From Ancylostoma caninum (lineage: Eukaryota > Nematoda > Chromadorea > Rhabditida > Ancylostomatidae): 64,000 nt of DNA. The stretch lies in NCBI GenBank assembly GCA_037903475.1, contig JBAJFG010000240.1, positions 868,001 to 932,000 of the forward strand, read 5' to 3'. Made by a program: the position numbers and the translations under genes. The number at the start of each line of letters is the position of its first letter. The stretch's first letter is position 1. The notes under the pieces are model-generated. The model saw nothing but the letters and a program-made list of their open reading frames with translations. It was not told where the DNA came from and ran no database searches. Positions 34,073-45,980 of this stretch are shown here, one piece after another.

Positions 34073-34317
34073 CTGAAACATGACTTTTGTGAGAAAGAGG
34101 CTAGCAATCTACTGTGAAGAGACAATGAACTTGGAAAGTTGTGCAGCAGATCTTGAAATAAAGTCTATTTTCGAGAAATACATTCTCTTCCCTTCCTAAT
34201 TTCTATTTCTCTTTTTTTCGTTTTCTAGGGAGCCATAAATTTTGATTTTTTGATATTATAGCTCTTTCAGGGAAATGAAGCAAGGAAAATCGGATGTCGC
34301 AAACCCTAAAATATATA

Positions 34318-35732
34318 CAGTCGCGGTCAAAAGTATTGCAACAACTGGTTTTTCGAGTATAGCTTTTTGGGGGATACTTCAATTCGTGCAATTCCAAATA
34401 TATATTATGGCGTTAACGATCGAAAATTGCACGCCGTATTTCTTTCCTAAATAGGAAGAGCTAGAGCATTTTTACAAGCACAAACTTAATTTTCTCACGT
34501 GCACTCAATTTCATAGTAGGTTCAAAACTATAGTTTATTGAACTTCTGTGTGCAGAAACTATAAAGAAACAACAACAGAAGATCAGTACTTTGTCGGAAA
34601 TCCGCAAGACTTGATAACAGCATCACAACGAGAAGGCATGGAATCGATGAGCTTCTCGAAAACTGACGGTGGGATGCTCTTCCATTCTTTCTTCAATTGC
34701 GCAAACTTCTCATCCCGATTGGTGCACCTAGTCCTTGCACACCGCTTCTTCAGTTCCTGCCAGATGTGCTCAATTGGGTTTAAGTCCGGACCATGGCTGG
34801 GCCACTCGAGGACAGTGACCGGAAGGTGCTGCAACGCTTGCTTCACCAACCGTGAGGTGTGCTTTGGGTCATTGTCCTGTTGCAGGATCCATCCTTGCGG
34901 CATGTTCCCATTAGCCCATGGAACAATGGCATTCACAAGAATGTCCTTGTATAATTGTGCGTCCATAGTCCCGTCGATTTTGACGAGAGGGCCCATTCCA
35001 TTGCGTTAGAAGGCGCCGTGGACAAGGACTGATCCTCCACCGTGTTTGACAGTGGGCTTAAAGTACCGATGATTGTATCTTTCGTCTTCCGGTTGACGAA
35101 CGTACTTCATACCATCGCTTCCAAATAAATTGAACTTGCTTTCATCGATAAATAAGACCTTACTCCAATCTTGGGGTGTCCAGTTCAAATGGCGGCGAGC
35201 AAATTGGACTCTTGCTCTTCTATTCTTAGCATTTATCAGGGGTTTCTTGGCTGGTCGCCGACCATTGAGATGTGCAGCACGTAAACGACGAGTAACAGTA
35301 CTGCGGCCTGATGTCGAGTCCGTCGCTGGCATTGAATTCAGCCGCAATATCAACAGACGTGAGACTGGGATCGGATTTGGAGAGCCGGATGATGCGCACA
35401 TCTTGACGATTAGAAGTCAGTTGCAGAGATTTCAGATTTTTTCGGCATCTTTGAGAATTGACACCTTAACCAAAACCACTGTGGGACAAGCGGAGGATAG
35501 GCATGAGAAAAATTTACGAACTGAAAAACGCAAAGTGCCACTACCTCGCGAAAACGAACCTCCAACAAAATTCTCTCTTGCAGGGCTGCAACTGACCGCA
35601 CGATGACCGCTCTTATTTTGCAAATTAGTTCCGTCATATGCTTCAACATAATCGGCTATCATGATATGTATTGAGAAAGAAGTCGAGTTACACTCGAAAA
35701 ACAAGTTGTTGCAATACTTTTGACCGCGACTG
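34318..35732 (-). mobile_element. Tc1-family DNA transposon, inactivated
   Basis: A 1,415-base element bounded by inverted ends that begin CAGTCGCGGTCAAAAGTATT and extend through GCAACAA. It is flanked by a TA dinucleotide on each side (34316-34317, 35733-35734). Its single gene is on the minus strand. It lies just upstream of the first hyaluronidase exon found, in that gene's 5' intron or in the region shared with the divergent gene at 35,992. Confidence 0.92.
34583..35401 (-). pseudogene. Tc1-type transposase remnant
   Basis: Minus-strand coding shows GRRPAKKP, HLNWTP, LFIDESKFNLFGSDG, KHGGGSVLV, then QQDNDPKHTS and HGPDLNPIEHIW. The Asp of FIDES, the Asp of QQDND and the Glu of NPIEH form the DDE catalytic triad of Tc1 transposases. 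The gene is broken: an in-frame TAA at 35,006-35,008 interrupts the sequence between HGAF and RNGMGPL, and the frame shifts near 35,320-35,330, where the upstream part (IRLSKSDPSL) is in another frame. The N-terminal DNA-binding half further upstream is not readable as one frame. Copies elsewhere would be needed for mobility. Confidence 0.9.
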
Positions 35733-35734
35733 TA

Positions 35735-35991
35735 TGATAGCACTAACAAATTCTATATTCAAAGTCGAATATTCGATTTCAAACAATTCAGAAATTGAAA
35801 CTGTACGAAAAAGAGGAAGCAGTGCTATGGCTTTGGAGGAAAGTTAGGAGGAGCTGCGAGGCCCTCTATTTCTCGAATGTTCTAGTGTTTGCATCAGTGC
35901 CTAAAACCTCAGCTGAATTAACTGAACTATTCGATCTTTACTATTTCTGATTTTGCCCTGATATGGATATAGGTACCACGTAACGAGAGAC
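35735..35991. other. Intergenic between transposon and divergent gene
   Basis: Short spacer that probably holds the plus-strand gene's 5' flank. The missing hyaluronidase signal-peptide exon could be here on the minus strand or further away; I could not identify it. Confidence 0.35.
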
Positions 35992-38900
35992 ATGGACAGT
36001 GAAAAACTCCTCAGCTTAGATGATTTCGGTAACCAATTAAAGCAAATTCTGTTAAAATTAGAAGATTGGCACGACCCAGATAAAAAAATCCAAGAGTATA
36101 TTATGGAAGAACATACTTTTATTTTTGCTCCCTATGAATTAAAAAATCAGCTTAGCGAAGAGTAAGTATGTTCTGATATCTATGCTGTAGGTAGTATTGC
36201 TCTGCAAGTGAGAAAAAAATAATACATATATTGCGGGGAAGGGGGAATTGGACAAAGCGAATAATTTTATTGAACTGATTTTTGAGGAAATATTTCCACG
36301 TTGAGGAAACCCAGAGTTACGTACTTATTTAGCGCCAGAGTAAATCTTGCGTTGGAAGAAGTGATCTACGACTCTTTGTACCCTTGTTGGAAATATGGTA
36401 AGGACATTTGGTAAAAAAAAAGAATAACAGTGAGATTTTAAGCAAACATCAGGTAAACTGCTCCTGATTCTTCCGCATCCACGCCATAACGTGAATTTTT
36501 ATCGATTTATCCACTAAATATGTCCAGAAGTGCATCGCTGAATTTTTGATTTCTTATGTATGTACTGATACTTTTAAAATAGCCTGAAATTCCGTGTTAC
36601 ATAGCTGGTTTCTCATTTCTTATCTTCATTATTGCAAGAACCTAACTTAAACCTTTCTTCCCCACCACTAGCACCTTTTTAGGAGGAATATCTTTATCCC
36701 TGCCTTTTCCTTTCACTGAAATTTCTCCCACGTTTTCTCTTCTTTTTCTCCCAAGAGGGAATCTCCCTAAGAAGTGCGAATTTCGTACCAAATGTCCATC
36801 ATTTGTCAAAACCTCTCTCCTCATGGATGTCCCAAAAAAGTGGCCTAGAAGCGGTCACTCCAGTATGAGATGCTAAAGAAGATGCATAACTTACTACGCG
36901 AGGAAGTGAAGGCGTCGTTCTTTTTGCGGGTGACTTACGACCGTTGAAGACCGGCAGCCATTACTCATTCGTTTTTGTTACGCGCGTTCTACATTTGTAC
37001 TTTTCGAAGTCCAATTTCAAATTAGCTAAGCGAAGCCGAAAGACGAAAAAAAGGGAAGCTGAAAAATAACTGACAAGGGAGGTGCAAGAGGCTAGGCTCG
37101 CAGATCTGAATAAAACCTATCTGGTTTGAATCTTTGTTTGAGTAGGTGTTACACCATGTATTTCATTACTGCCCTCGACTGCAAAAAGTAGGAATCCCAC
37201 TACATGCTCTACCGTAAAAAAATTCTGACTAATTTTCGGGCAGCTGAAAATGCGCTTTTTAGCATCTTCAGCGTTTCTCCACACAATGGCCGCGACTTTT
37301 TGAGGCCAATAATAGCAGAAGGTAGGGCCTGTTAAGGTGTTCTTTCCGAGAAGCAGCTTGGAGGATACCACCCAGCGAGAATCCTAGAAGTAACGGAGGA
37401 AATGCTTCAAAAAGTACTCATGGGTGTTTCCTTAGAAGCAGAGCCGTTGCCCCAGAGCCCACATGTAGAGTAGATTTTGACGCCAAATACAGAGGTTCTA
37501 TGGACTGAATTGCTTGTAATGTTTTGGAAAGTAAAGGAAATTCAAAAAATTGAGAACGAGGTTCCTGGGCATTTTCATTTATCTCACGACAGCTAACTGC
37601 AAGAGAAATCTCTTGTATCAGTGGAATGAAAGAGTTTTCTTAACTCTATAAGCGCGTTACCATATCTAGTTGTCCTATTTTGTGCAAAGGAAACCATATG
37701 TTTTCAGAAAAAGTTTAGCCATTTCTTTTGCATCAACCTAGTAAAGTCAACACAATAAACGAAGGATCGCTGAAATGATTGGTAATCTCATACCTATCAT
37801 GATTACTCATGGATTGCAGGTGGCTGTAGACAATGCCAAATACGGTTAAACATTCTGGAAGATGTCAGGTAAAGGGTATATGTGTGTACGTTAACACGTT
37901 TACGTAGGTAATCCCAGTGATGTATCCAAACCCTAGACAAATCAAGGATGAAAGTGACTTATTTCAGATGCGAAAAAAAGCTCTGGAGACCCGGGAGCTT
38001 ATTACATATAGCAGTGTTGTAAAAGGAAAAGATGCTGGCAAATGGTTTGGAGGCCTTGCCGAGGAGGACAGAGGGGCGGAAAAATTGCCTTAGGAAAAAA
38101 AACCGCAATAACTTTTGTTAACACCCAGTGGATTGACTGTAGATAATATCCAAAGCTTGCTTAGGAATACTTCCTGAGAAATGAGTTGAGGTGAATCGCG
38201 TGGAACTTTGAAAAATTATTTTCCATAATGTGGAGCTCTAAGAATATTGACAAGGATATCTTCTACCAGTAAATTTCTGAATCATTCTGAATAATACGCT
38301 TCTACGTCCGTCAAACTATTCATTTTACCCTTGGTGACGTTTTCACCCACTCGATGGCTTTTGCAGAGTGCAAACTGTGCTTCTTTTTTTTTGCTCTCAA
38401 CGCAAGGTTGCACCGATGGAATTTGGCAGTTATCCACTGATTTCACTTATGTCGACTATGAGGTCGTATAGGTATTTATGAGCCTAACCGTCGTTCACAC
38501 CTCCAGGATAAAAATGTTTTCGCCTGTCGACAGCAAATTTACAAGTAGCGCGAAAAATGGGTGGTCCGGAATATGCGCCATATGGAATTACAAACCAAAA
38601 GAACCCATAAGGAAGGGAGACGATCGAAAATCACAGACTTATTTCATAAAACGGGTATACAATTTGCATGGGATTGAGATCAGCCAAATGGGCGTGGTTA
38701 GACTACAATTTAACATTGTGGAGAAATGAATCTCTATTTAAGTAAACCATATTCACACAAATTTGAAATATTCAAGCATTCTAGAATTTCTATTCACAAA
38801 ATCAGAATTTCGAACAGGCCGAAAAAAATCAGGAAATGTGGGCGTGGTCTCACTGCAAAAGCTCATCTGGTCAATTCAACTAGTGCAAAATGGTGAGAAT

Positions 38901-40205
38901 TCTTTTTGCTTGAGTTCAACCTCTTTAAAAATGAATGACTCTGTAAAATAATGAATTCATAATAATTAATAAATTTCTACCAGGTAGTTAAGCAAAGATG
39001 GGCCATTACTACAGCTGCACAACTCATTGACTGAAGAAAAAAAACAGATAAACAAAAACCACCAAATATGCCATTTCACTACTGGTTTCCCATCCCATGT
39101 TTTTATGCGTAAGGACTAGTATATCGGAATGCGATAGTGCAGCACTTCTTCATGGATAATGGAGTGCAGCCGTTCCGGCAAAGCCTTAGGATTACCCTTG
39201 AGCTACCCTGGAGAGTCATCTAGGCAATGCTGCCAGCAGAAATAACCGCTCATCACTGTGCATGTACAAATCCCTCACTACTCATTAGAAGGAGAAGCAG
39301 AGGTGCTTATGTAGACGTAACAATTTCTGCAAACTGTGTAACTACGGAGTAGATCACTCTTTTCTCTATATTTTTGCACTTTGGAATACTTTGCACATAT
39401 AAAACCATTGAATGAAAAGCTGTATCTGCGAGGATGAGAAAACAGGAACAAATAGAAGCAAAAAAAAGAAAAGAAATTCGTGAGCGGGTGCAAAAATATA
39501 CGTTTAGCGGAAGAAAAATTTGAAAAGACGAAAAAAAGGCAGCTTGAAATAACAAAGTAGATTCAACACATTCGCGACGTTACGCTTTCGGCATGGTGTG
39601 ACGCGTGGGTCACACAGGCGGTCTCTTAAGCATGCGCCTGTGCTCAACCGGTTGTGCACGTGGTCGCAGGCGTCGCACTACGCGTGTCAACCGGTTGAGC
39701 ACATTGTCGTGAATGTGTTAACTATTGCTAGGAGTTTTTAGCTGCGATTATAAGGATAACAATGTGAGGTCTGCAATCTAATGTGCGAAACATCAAAACC
39801 ACTCCAAAAATCCAAACTGGATGCTACTATTTATATATTTATCTACTTACATATTTGTTAAACGCACTCTAAGGGCCCTTACAAAGGCGGTGGAACAGAA
39901 GAAACACTAAAGAGTGTCCTTAGCAAGGTCAGGTATAATCAAATGGATTATCTGTAGCTACCTCAGTCAGAATCAAATTATGATGCAGTCGTCCACGGAG
40001 ACTTACCACACGTACGCATATCGTCAAGCTATTTTTTTCTTTTTTTGAACTTGGGAAGAAGCAGCCAAAATGGTTTGAAAGATACCTTAGCTCACTTTCC
40101 CCCTTTATGGATCACCTTCATCCCAAGATGACCTGTTCTTTCTGAAAGAACCTGGAATAGCAGCTTTCCATACACTGTCTCACCAAGGCCTCATGCACGC
40201 CGGTG
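35992..40205 (+). CDS. Unrecognised multi-exon protein, 3' end not found
   Basis: Seven exons join with consistent phase: 35992-36161, 36315-36397, 37820-37868, 37968-38018, 38367-38462, 38507-38654, 40091-40205. They total about 237 residues and end in an open donor. The start MDSEKLLSLDDFG is the first ATG after a splice-like site. The N-terminal part is acidic and helix-like (KQILLKLEDWHDPDKK). Then come PCWKYGGCRQCQ, a Cys-rich patch that could bind metal, a hydrophobic stretch (LVQTVLLFFC), a Ser/Lys-rich stretch with WSGICAIWNY, and PGIAAFHTLSHQGLMH. I do not recognise the family. It runs divergently from the hyaluronidase gene. The 44-base intron 38,463-38,506 is short, and some exon edges may be wrong. 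A 3' exon could be at 49,689 or further. Confidence 0.55.
37795..37935. repeat. Diverged member of the ATGCATC palindromic repeat family
   Basis: TTAACACGTTTACGTAGGTAATCCCAGTGATGTATCC resembles the AACACGTT...GGTAATCTCAATGATGCATC signature seen at 42,960, 51,715 and 59,615. It overlaps the proposed small exon at 37,820-37,868, which lowers confidence in that exon. Confidence 0.4.
39565..39719. repeat. GC-rich inverted-repeat element with CAACCGGTTG palindromes
   Basis: The ends AACACATTCGCGAC and GTCGTGAATGTGTT are near-perfect inverted repeats enclosing 155 bases. Inside, CAACCGGTTG appears twice, next to GTGCAC or GAGCAC. It lies in an intron of the unrecognised gene. Confidence 0.7.
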
Positions 40206-42410
40206 GTGAGTATGTGGTAATCTAATGCAGACATCTTCCACCTTCAATTCTTAATGATCGAGGGATTTCATTCTTAACTCATTATGATGTCACAGAAAGT
40301 CAAAGGAGGAGGCGCTCCCCCCTCCATCCTCCCCCCCCCCCAAAAAAAAAAGTGACTATTCATTTAACACATTGCAGACTGAGCACATCTTTGCATAGCG
40401 AGGATGGGTGGCAAGAGGGCATTCCTTTTTTCTTTTTTTCGATAATTCACTATTTGCACCATCTGACCACAGAGGAACTAAATAAAAAAATAAAATATGG
40501 GTTAAATAAACCTAAGTATGAGATAAGTTCGGTGAAAGCGGAGGCAGAACGGTAAACAGTTACCCTTAAACACGGACAAACATTGAGAATACAGCGAGAT
40601 GCTCCCCTGCATAAGGAGCAGAAAAGACCAAAAATGAAACAAAATCAGCGAAAAAAAAAAGAAAATGAGAGCAATTCTATTTTGAAGCATACTTCAATAA
40701 AAAAACTTTCAGAACTCATGAGTGAGGCTTAAAATGAGGTCCTAACTTGGTTTTCCTTCAAATCGACTCACCCGCGACCCCTCTATAGATCTCTGTCTGT
40801 GCGTGCAGAAGACAGTTTTTCTCGGAATGAAGTTTGCTTGCATCCTACTCCCGAATACGCAAGCATTTCATCCTAGCCAGAGCATCAGCAGTGCGGAAGA
40901 ACCGCAGTAAATTCAACGAAAGCTAGCATTCCATAGGAAAAATGCGGCACATAACCACCTCGCCTACCCTACAATTAGCCCACCTTTCCGTTTCCTGGAC
41001 AAATTACTCGGCAAAACCTTGCACATTGGCAATTATGACACGATTCACCGCAATGCCCGCTACATGACGATTACAGCAGTAAAATTACATGTCTAGAAAG
41101 TTTTTGCGCGTGAAATCGGACATATCGTGCAACTACGACCAAGAATGGAGCTGCATTTACGACGTCGCAGCCGATGAAAAACAGCGAATGTTCCGTGGGA
41201 CGAAAGTAAAACCAGGAGATATGACGGCGAAATGGCTAAATTAACCCAGTTAGTCCAAGGCGGAAATCGGTGGATGTGTTGTGCAATTACGTCCGGTAGG
41301 CTACAGCGCTAGAACTATAGCCATCTCTTGGTGCTAGTGCTGATAATCTATCAAAATTATCGATAATTCAAAAGTCCTTGGAGGAAAATTATTGATTCAT
41401 GTAGATCAGAGAAAATAAAATAAAATGAAAGCTAACCCACCGGAAAGCTGTCCAATTGTGCGACAGTAGCATCGAATATGGCAGTTGAAAGTGTGAGTGA
41501 ATACAGTAATGTTAGCATAGTTGACTAGGTATTAGTGAATAATAATCTGATACAGCTCTTAGATCATAAACTGAAACGATAGGAGGTGAAAATGTGTAAT
41601 TTTGCGTGAATTCCGACGATTTTATGCGAATTGTCATAAGGAAGAAAACACGTCTTCGAAGGAATTAGGGCGACGTTAGGAGGATTACGTCTTCTAGCGA
41701 ATAATAGAGGCACAACATAACAAATTAAAGGTTACTCCCAGAAAACGAGGAAGTTCTTGTGAGATCAGAACTAAACGCAAAAATACAGACAAATACACAT
41801 TTGTACCGATGACCGCTGCTTATCCAGCCAGCTAGCAAATCTCAACTGTGTCAACTTGTCGCCCCGCCCATTCCGGTTGCCCCAGGAGAAAGCGTAGAAG
41901 CTATGATAATTCCGAACACTAGACGTTGAAGAGAACCCAGTGGGCGGAGCCAGTGACGACTGAGATCTTCCTGAGGCGACAAAAACAATGACCGAAACTG
42001 AATCATGTAGTAAATCGAGGAAGCGACGACACGTCAATTACGACGACTTTCTCGTGTTGATCGAGCCTCGCGGACGAGTTGTCGTGGCGTTTTTTCGCGA
42101 GTAGTTGAGTACTTCCATATTGACCATAAATGCTAGTGAAAAAGTACTCGAGCGGGAAGTACACATTTCATTCGTATATTAGCGGAAAAGGAAAGAATAC
42201 TATTCAGTCAAGGACAAATGTCAAATATTGATTTGTGAAGTTTGCCGGGAGGCCACGCCTACTGGCTAGTGAATCCCGGATTAGCTTAGAGACTATGCTG
42301 AAGCAATTTTGAGAATAAAAAGAGAGAAATTGGAAAGTAACGGCGGATTCTAAATGAGTTTTGCATAGCGCATGGCTATGGTGGACGCTAGAAGAGGATA
42401 TGAGGCGAGA
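40206..42410. other. Non-coding or intronic stretch with two weak exon candidates
   Basis: Holds a C/A homopolymer junction near 40,330. A 51-codon plus-strand frame at 41,088-41,243 (contains SCNYDQEWSC) has protein-like composition but no fitting splice phase. A possible first exon at 41,988-42,100 begins MTETESCSKSRKRR and could splice at GTAGTT. Neither is recognised. Confidence 0.3.
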
Positions 42411-42417
42411 GGGTGCT

Positions 42418-42446
42418 GGGGGGGGGGGGGAGGGGGTGGGAGGGGG
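42418..42446 (+). other. G-quadruplex-prone tract
   Basis: A run of 13 G, then A, five G, T, three G, A, five G. At least four G-runs of three or more with one-base loops meet the usual G4 pattern. It is followed directly by GCCTTAGGTTGCC. The C-rich complement is on the minus strand. Confidence 0.7.
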
Positions 42447-42795
42447 CCTTAGGTTGCCAAAACTTTGAAAATGCCTCACAAAATAGTTGGAAAATTTGTA
42501 TTAACTGTTTCTGTTTTCTATTTTTACTACTACTTCCTCTCAAATTCTCATTTTCAGTTAGCTTGTACTAGAACTAATGTTTGTTACAGTTTTGCCTTGA
42601 AATTCTGGCCACTCAGGTCATCGAAAAGGCTGAGACTCCACTTTTTTCCCTCCTCTCCCCCTCCCTGGATGCTTATTTCCGCGTCCGCGCCAGTTGCACA
42701 TTAATTGTGCTCAGGATCGAATATTCGAACTCGGATAAGTAAAAAAATTCAAACGTTGAAAAGAATGTGTGAGTGTGAAGAATAAGAGGACCCGG

Positions 42796-42985
42796 ATGCA
42801 TAACTGTAAAGACGGGTAACACTTTATACCCACGGACATGATTGCCCATGGGTAGCCGCTGGGTACAGATAACGCATGGGTATAAACGCACTGCCAAGTA
42901 GAAGATAAATTTTAGAACATAAGTTTGGGTGTGCTAACATCTTTAGCACTGGTAATCTCAATGATGCATCCGGGCCCTGAACAAC
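42796..42985. repeat. ATGCATC palindromic dispersed repeat, copy
   Basis: Starts near CCGGATGCATAAC and ends CTGGTAATCTCAATGATGCATCCGGGCCC. The two ends are inverted. The interior holds several GGGTA/TACCC copies (TTATACCCACGG, CCCATGGGTAGC, GGGTATAAACGC). The same signature recurs at 48,019, 51,631, 54,472 and 59,590. Confidence 0.6.
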
Positions 42986-43451
42986 CTTGAAGCAATGATA
43001 CGAAGGGTAGTGGGGTCCAAAGATCAGGCTTTTCGAATAGGATTGCAAAGTAGTTGGGAACAAAACGATGAGGATTTCATCCGGGCTTGATCATGACAGA
43101 GTCGCTGAGCATCTGATTATTGATGAATTTAATACATTCTGCGCACCTGAATTGGAAAGAATGTTGTGTCATTCATCCGAAGTTAGCCAGAAGAAGAAAA
43201 GGAGGAAAATGACGCACTCCTGGTCTTTTTCTTCCAAAGAAAAGGGGGAAACACCGTGCTGACTTTTTTTTTTGAAATTCTAAATAATGGGGGCGAAAGG
43301 AAGCAGAAATTGATGACTCCATGATATGGCTAAAGAAACATTTCTCGAACTAACTGATACTAGCAAGAAAAGAGGCACCTCTAAGGAATAGCCATAGGTT
43401 TCTCAGTGAGGGGCAGTAGCATGGAAGGAACGAAGCAGGTGTCAAACAGTC

Positions 43452-43545
43452 AATTTCCAGTTTCCGTTTCCTACGAAACCGCTTTTCGTGTCCCTCGAAA
43501 CTAAAAAACGGGAAATTGTTTTCATAAAATCGGAAACTGGAAATT
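43452..43545. repeat. Short inverted repeat AATTTCCAGTTTCCG
   Basis: A 15-base perfect inverted repeat encloses 94 bases, with more imperfect pairing inside (TCCCTCG / GGGAAAT). Non-coding. Confidence 0.55.
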
Positions 43546-45369
43546 TGGTCGATTTTCGATAGCCGAAGCAGTGGATACTTTGCATTTCCTGGCTTAGGAG
43601 CAGATATGGTTGAAGTCATCGAGATTTCGAAGACAGAGAACAACGCAGAGTAAAACAGAGGAAATAAGTAATACAAGGAGAAAAACGAGCAGATTATCTA
43701 ACAAATGTATGAATGAGAAACACTTATTTAATCGCTCCAAAGCAGCGAAAATATTAAATTTACTATTAATCCTATTATTGAACCACGAGCACCCGTACCT
43801 AAAGAAATTCCCACAACAAAATCTCAGGGAAGGAGAAACAGCTCGAAGGGCGGTCAATTGCTGGAAAATTGACGTTTTCAAGGTTTCTTCTGATAATCGA
43901 AAAGTAGTTACTTTGAAGGGAAAAATGGTAGGAAAATATGGCCAGATATAGTAAGGGAACGGTTAGGAGCATGATTCGCAATAGTACCAAAGGTAGAGAG
44001 CAGAATCTATTTATTTGATTATTTACTTGATACACCATAAAGTCAAAGAATGAAAAAAAGCTTAAAAACAAAGTAACGGAGGAAATTCACTGGGGCTTCT
44101 GTCACAGCAAAGTTATTGTTCATTGCAGGAACAGATAGTGAAGCACTGAGAAAAAATAACTGTCTCCATGATCTATTCTCAAGATCACACTAAAAGATCC
44201 TAAAAAGGTAAATGCTGGAAGTTTCTAGGTGGATATCAGTCAGTTGTTGGATGTAAATGGTGCTGAGGAGAACATCACTTCCTACGAGCATAGAAAATTG
44301 CATTGCATAGAAAATCTTAGCCCAGGATTTTCGGATATTAGGTATGTATACCCTACCCCTAACAATTTCCAATATTTCTTGAGAAATGTGAAATTATCTT
44401 CAAAAATGCACACCATATTAGCGTTCTAAATCATGGGCATTCGATAAGGAGACGTTCAGTGATAGAAAACCGTAGGGCTGGTGAAAAAATAGCACCTATA
44501 GGTGGAAAGATACCCCTGAGTCAGGGAAGTGGGCGCCACTAGGAAGTGGAACTGGAAATCGGCAATTTCTTGCAGAGGAAACGGACAGCAACACCTGGAT
44601 GAGGCAGCGGAGCAGACCACTCAAATCCCATGTGTCACCTACGCACTAAACCAGGTAGCAATCATACTGAAGGCTTTAGCCGAGCACCTATTACCGACGC
44701 TGTTAAATACCACTGCGGCACGGTTATAATCGCGTCACATCAGCATTTAGCTAATGCACTGTCAAAAAAACATAACTGCCATAACGGGAAACTATGCCAT
44801 ATAGCATTTTGATAGCAATGTGCACTAGCCGACGAGACGAGATCGCGACTTGCACTTATCGTGCGCTCGGGAAAAAGTCGTCCTGTTGTCGGAAATTGCA
44901 CCACAACGACACGCCACGAAACGATCACCCCCCGAGCGTCGCCGCTGCGGTGCATTCACGATGACTATGCGAAACGAGACCCACTCAAATACTCGAACAT
45001 ACTACATGTCGGAAAAACTGTCACAGTCAGTCAGCAGCCGAGCGCTCGACTGCTGATCCTCAGCCAGCTGAGACACTCGAGACCCCCGCGTTCGCGCGGC
45101 GAGACCATTCTCGCTCACTTGGGAAAAGTCGCTTTCCCACGGCTTCCCTGGCAGGTTGCCATCCTGCACTGCCAAAGTCATCCTGCACCTTAAAGACCCG
45201 TATTTGTATAGGGTCATATATGAAGACCTTCACGACATCACCACATCAACCCAGAGCGTTCATACCCTCGCGTCCAAAGTGGCCAAATTTGCCCATCCAG
45301 ACTCAATCGACCAAGGAATCTTAGACTTTCCCACCTACCAGGAATCGTCCGAACATCAATAGTAGACGT

Positions 45370-45500
45370 TTGACTCGACGGGATTTTCTTTTTCGAATAG
45401 TCGACATTTCGAATAACTTGATTTTTGGACTTTTTCGAATAGTCGATATTTCGAGTCACTCGAAAGTCGATTTATTCGAAACTCGACTCGATTTGACTCG
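45370..45500. repeat. TTTCGAATAGTCGA degenerate tandem repeat
   Basis: The units TTTTTCGAATAGTCGACATTTCG, TTTTTCGAATAGTCGATATTTCG and related TCGAAAGTCGA / ATTCGAAACTCGA follow each other in 130 bases. The section is rich in CG and in the palindrome TTCGAA, in contrast to flanking DNA. Confidence 0.65.
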
Positions 45501-45574
45501 GTCGAGGCAAATGTCTAATCAATAGTTCTTAGCCTTAGCCAGAATAAGATGGGTGATTATTTTAAATTGAATAA

Positions 45575-45617
45575 ACAAGTAAATAACAAATAAGTAAGTA
45601 AATAATAAGTAAATAAA
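45575..45617. repeat. AAATAAGT-type microsatellite
   Basis: Irregular run of AAAT/AAGT tetranucleotides (AAGTAAATAACAAATAAGTAAGTAAATAATAAGT). Confidence 0.55.
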
Positions 45618-45801
45618 TTCCGCCAGAACGACTGGACCCTGAATTTCAAGGGTCACCTCGGCGCATGGGTATACATGAACGTTCTTGAGAGAATTTTCAG
45701 CTTCCAATGCATTCGGAGCGGGCGAGTTTCCATACAGAAGTATGATATATCTTGCTATTTTCACTATCATTTGTTGAACGAGAAGACTCGCTCGAAGAAA
45801 A

Positions 45802-45916
45802 GGGTGTGGAGCGTTATACCTGAAGTGGGCGGTGCTGACGTGATTGGCCGAATGGGTGAACTGACCAGCCGTACAGCATGGCCGCACCCCTTTTCCAGAT
45901 ATAACGCTCCACACCC
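45802..45916. repeat. Small MITE-like element with GGGTGTGGAGCGTTATA ends
   Basis: A 17-base perfect terminal inverted repeat encloses 115 bases, preceded by A runs at both ends. The interior contains CGAATGGGTGAACTGACCAG. Open frames across it on both strands reflect the palindrome. Confidence 0.75.
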
Positions 45917-45980
45917 GAAGAAAATAGTATTTGTCATTGCCGGGGTAACTCGTCCACTTTGGAACTCGTCTGCTGGGTAA

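Noticed and set aside
34548..35009. 153-codon plus-strand open frame
   Set aside because: Antisense shadow of the Tc1 transposase remnant.
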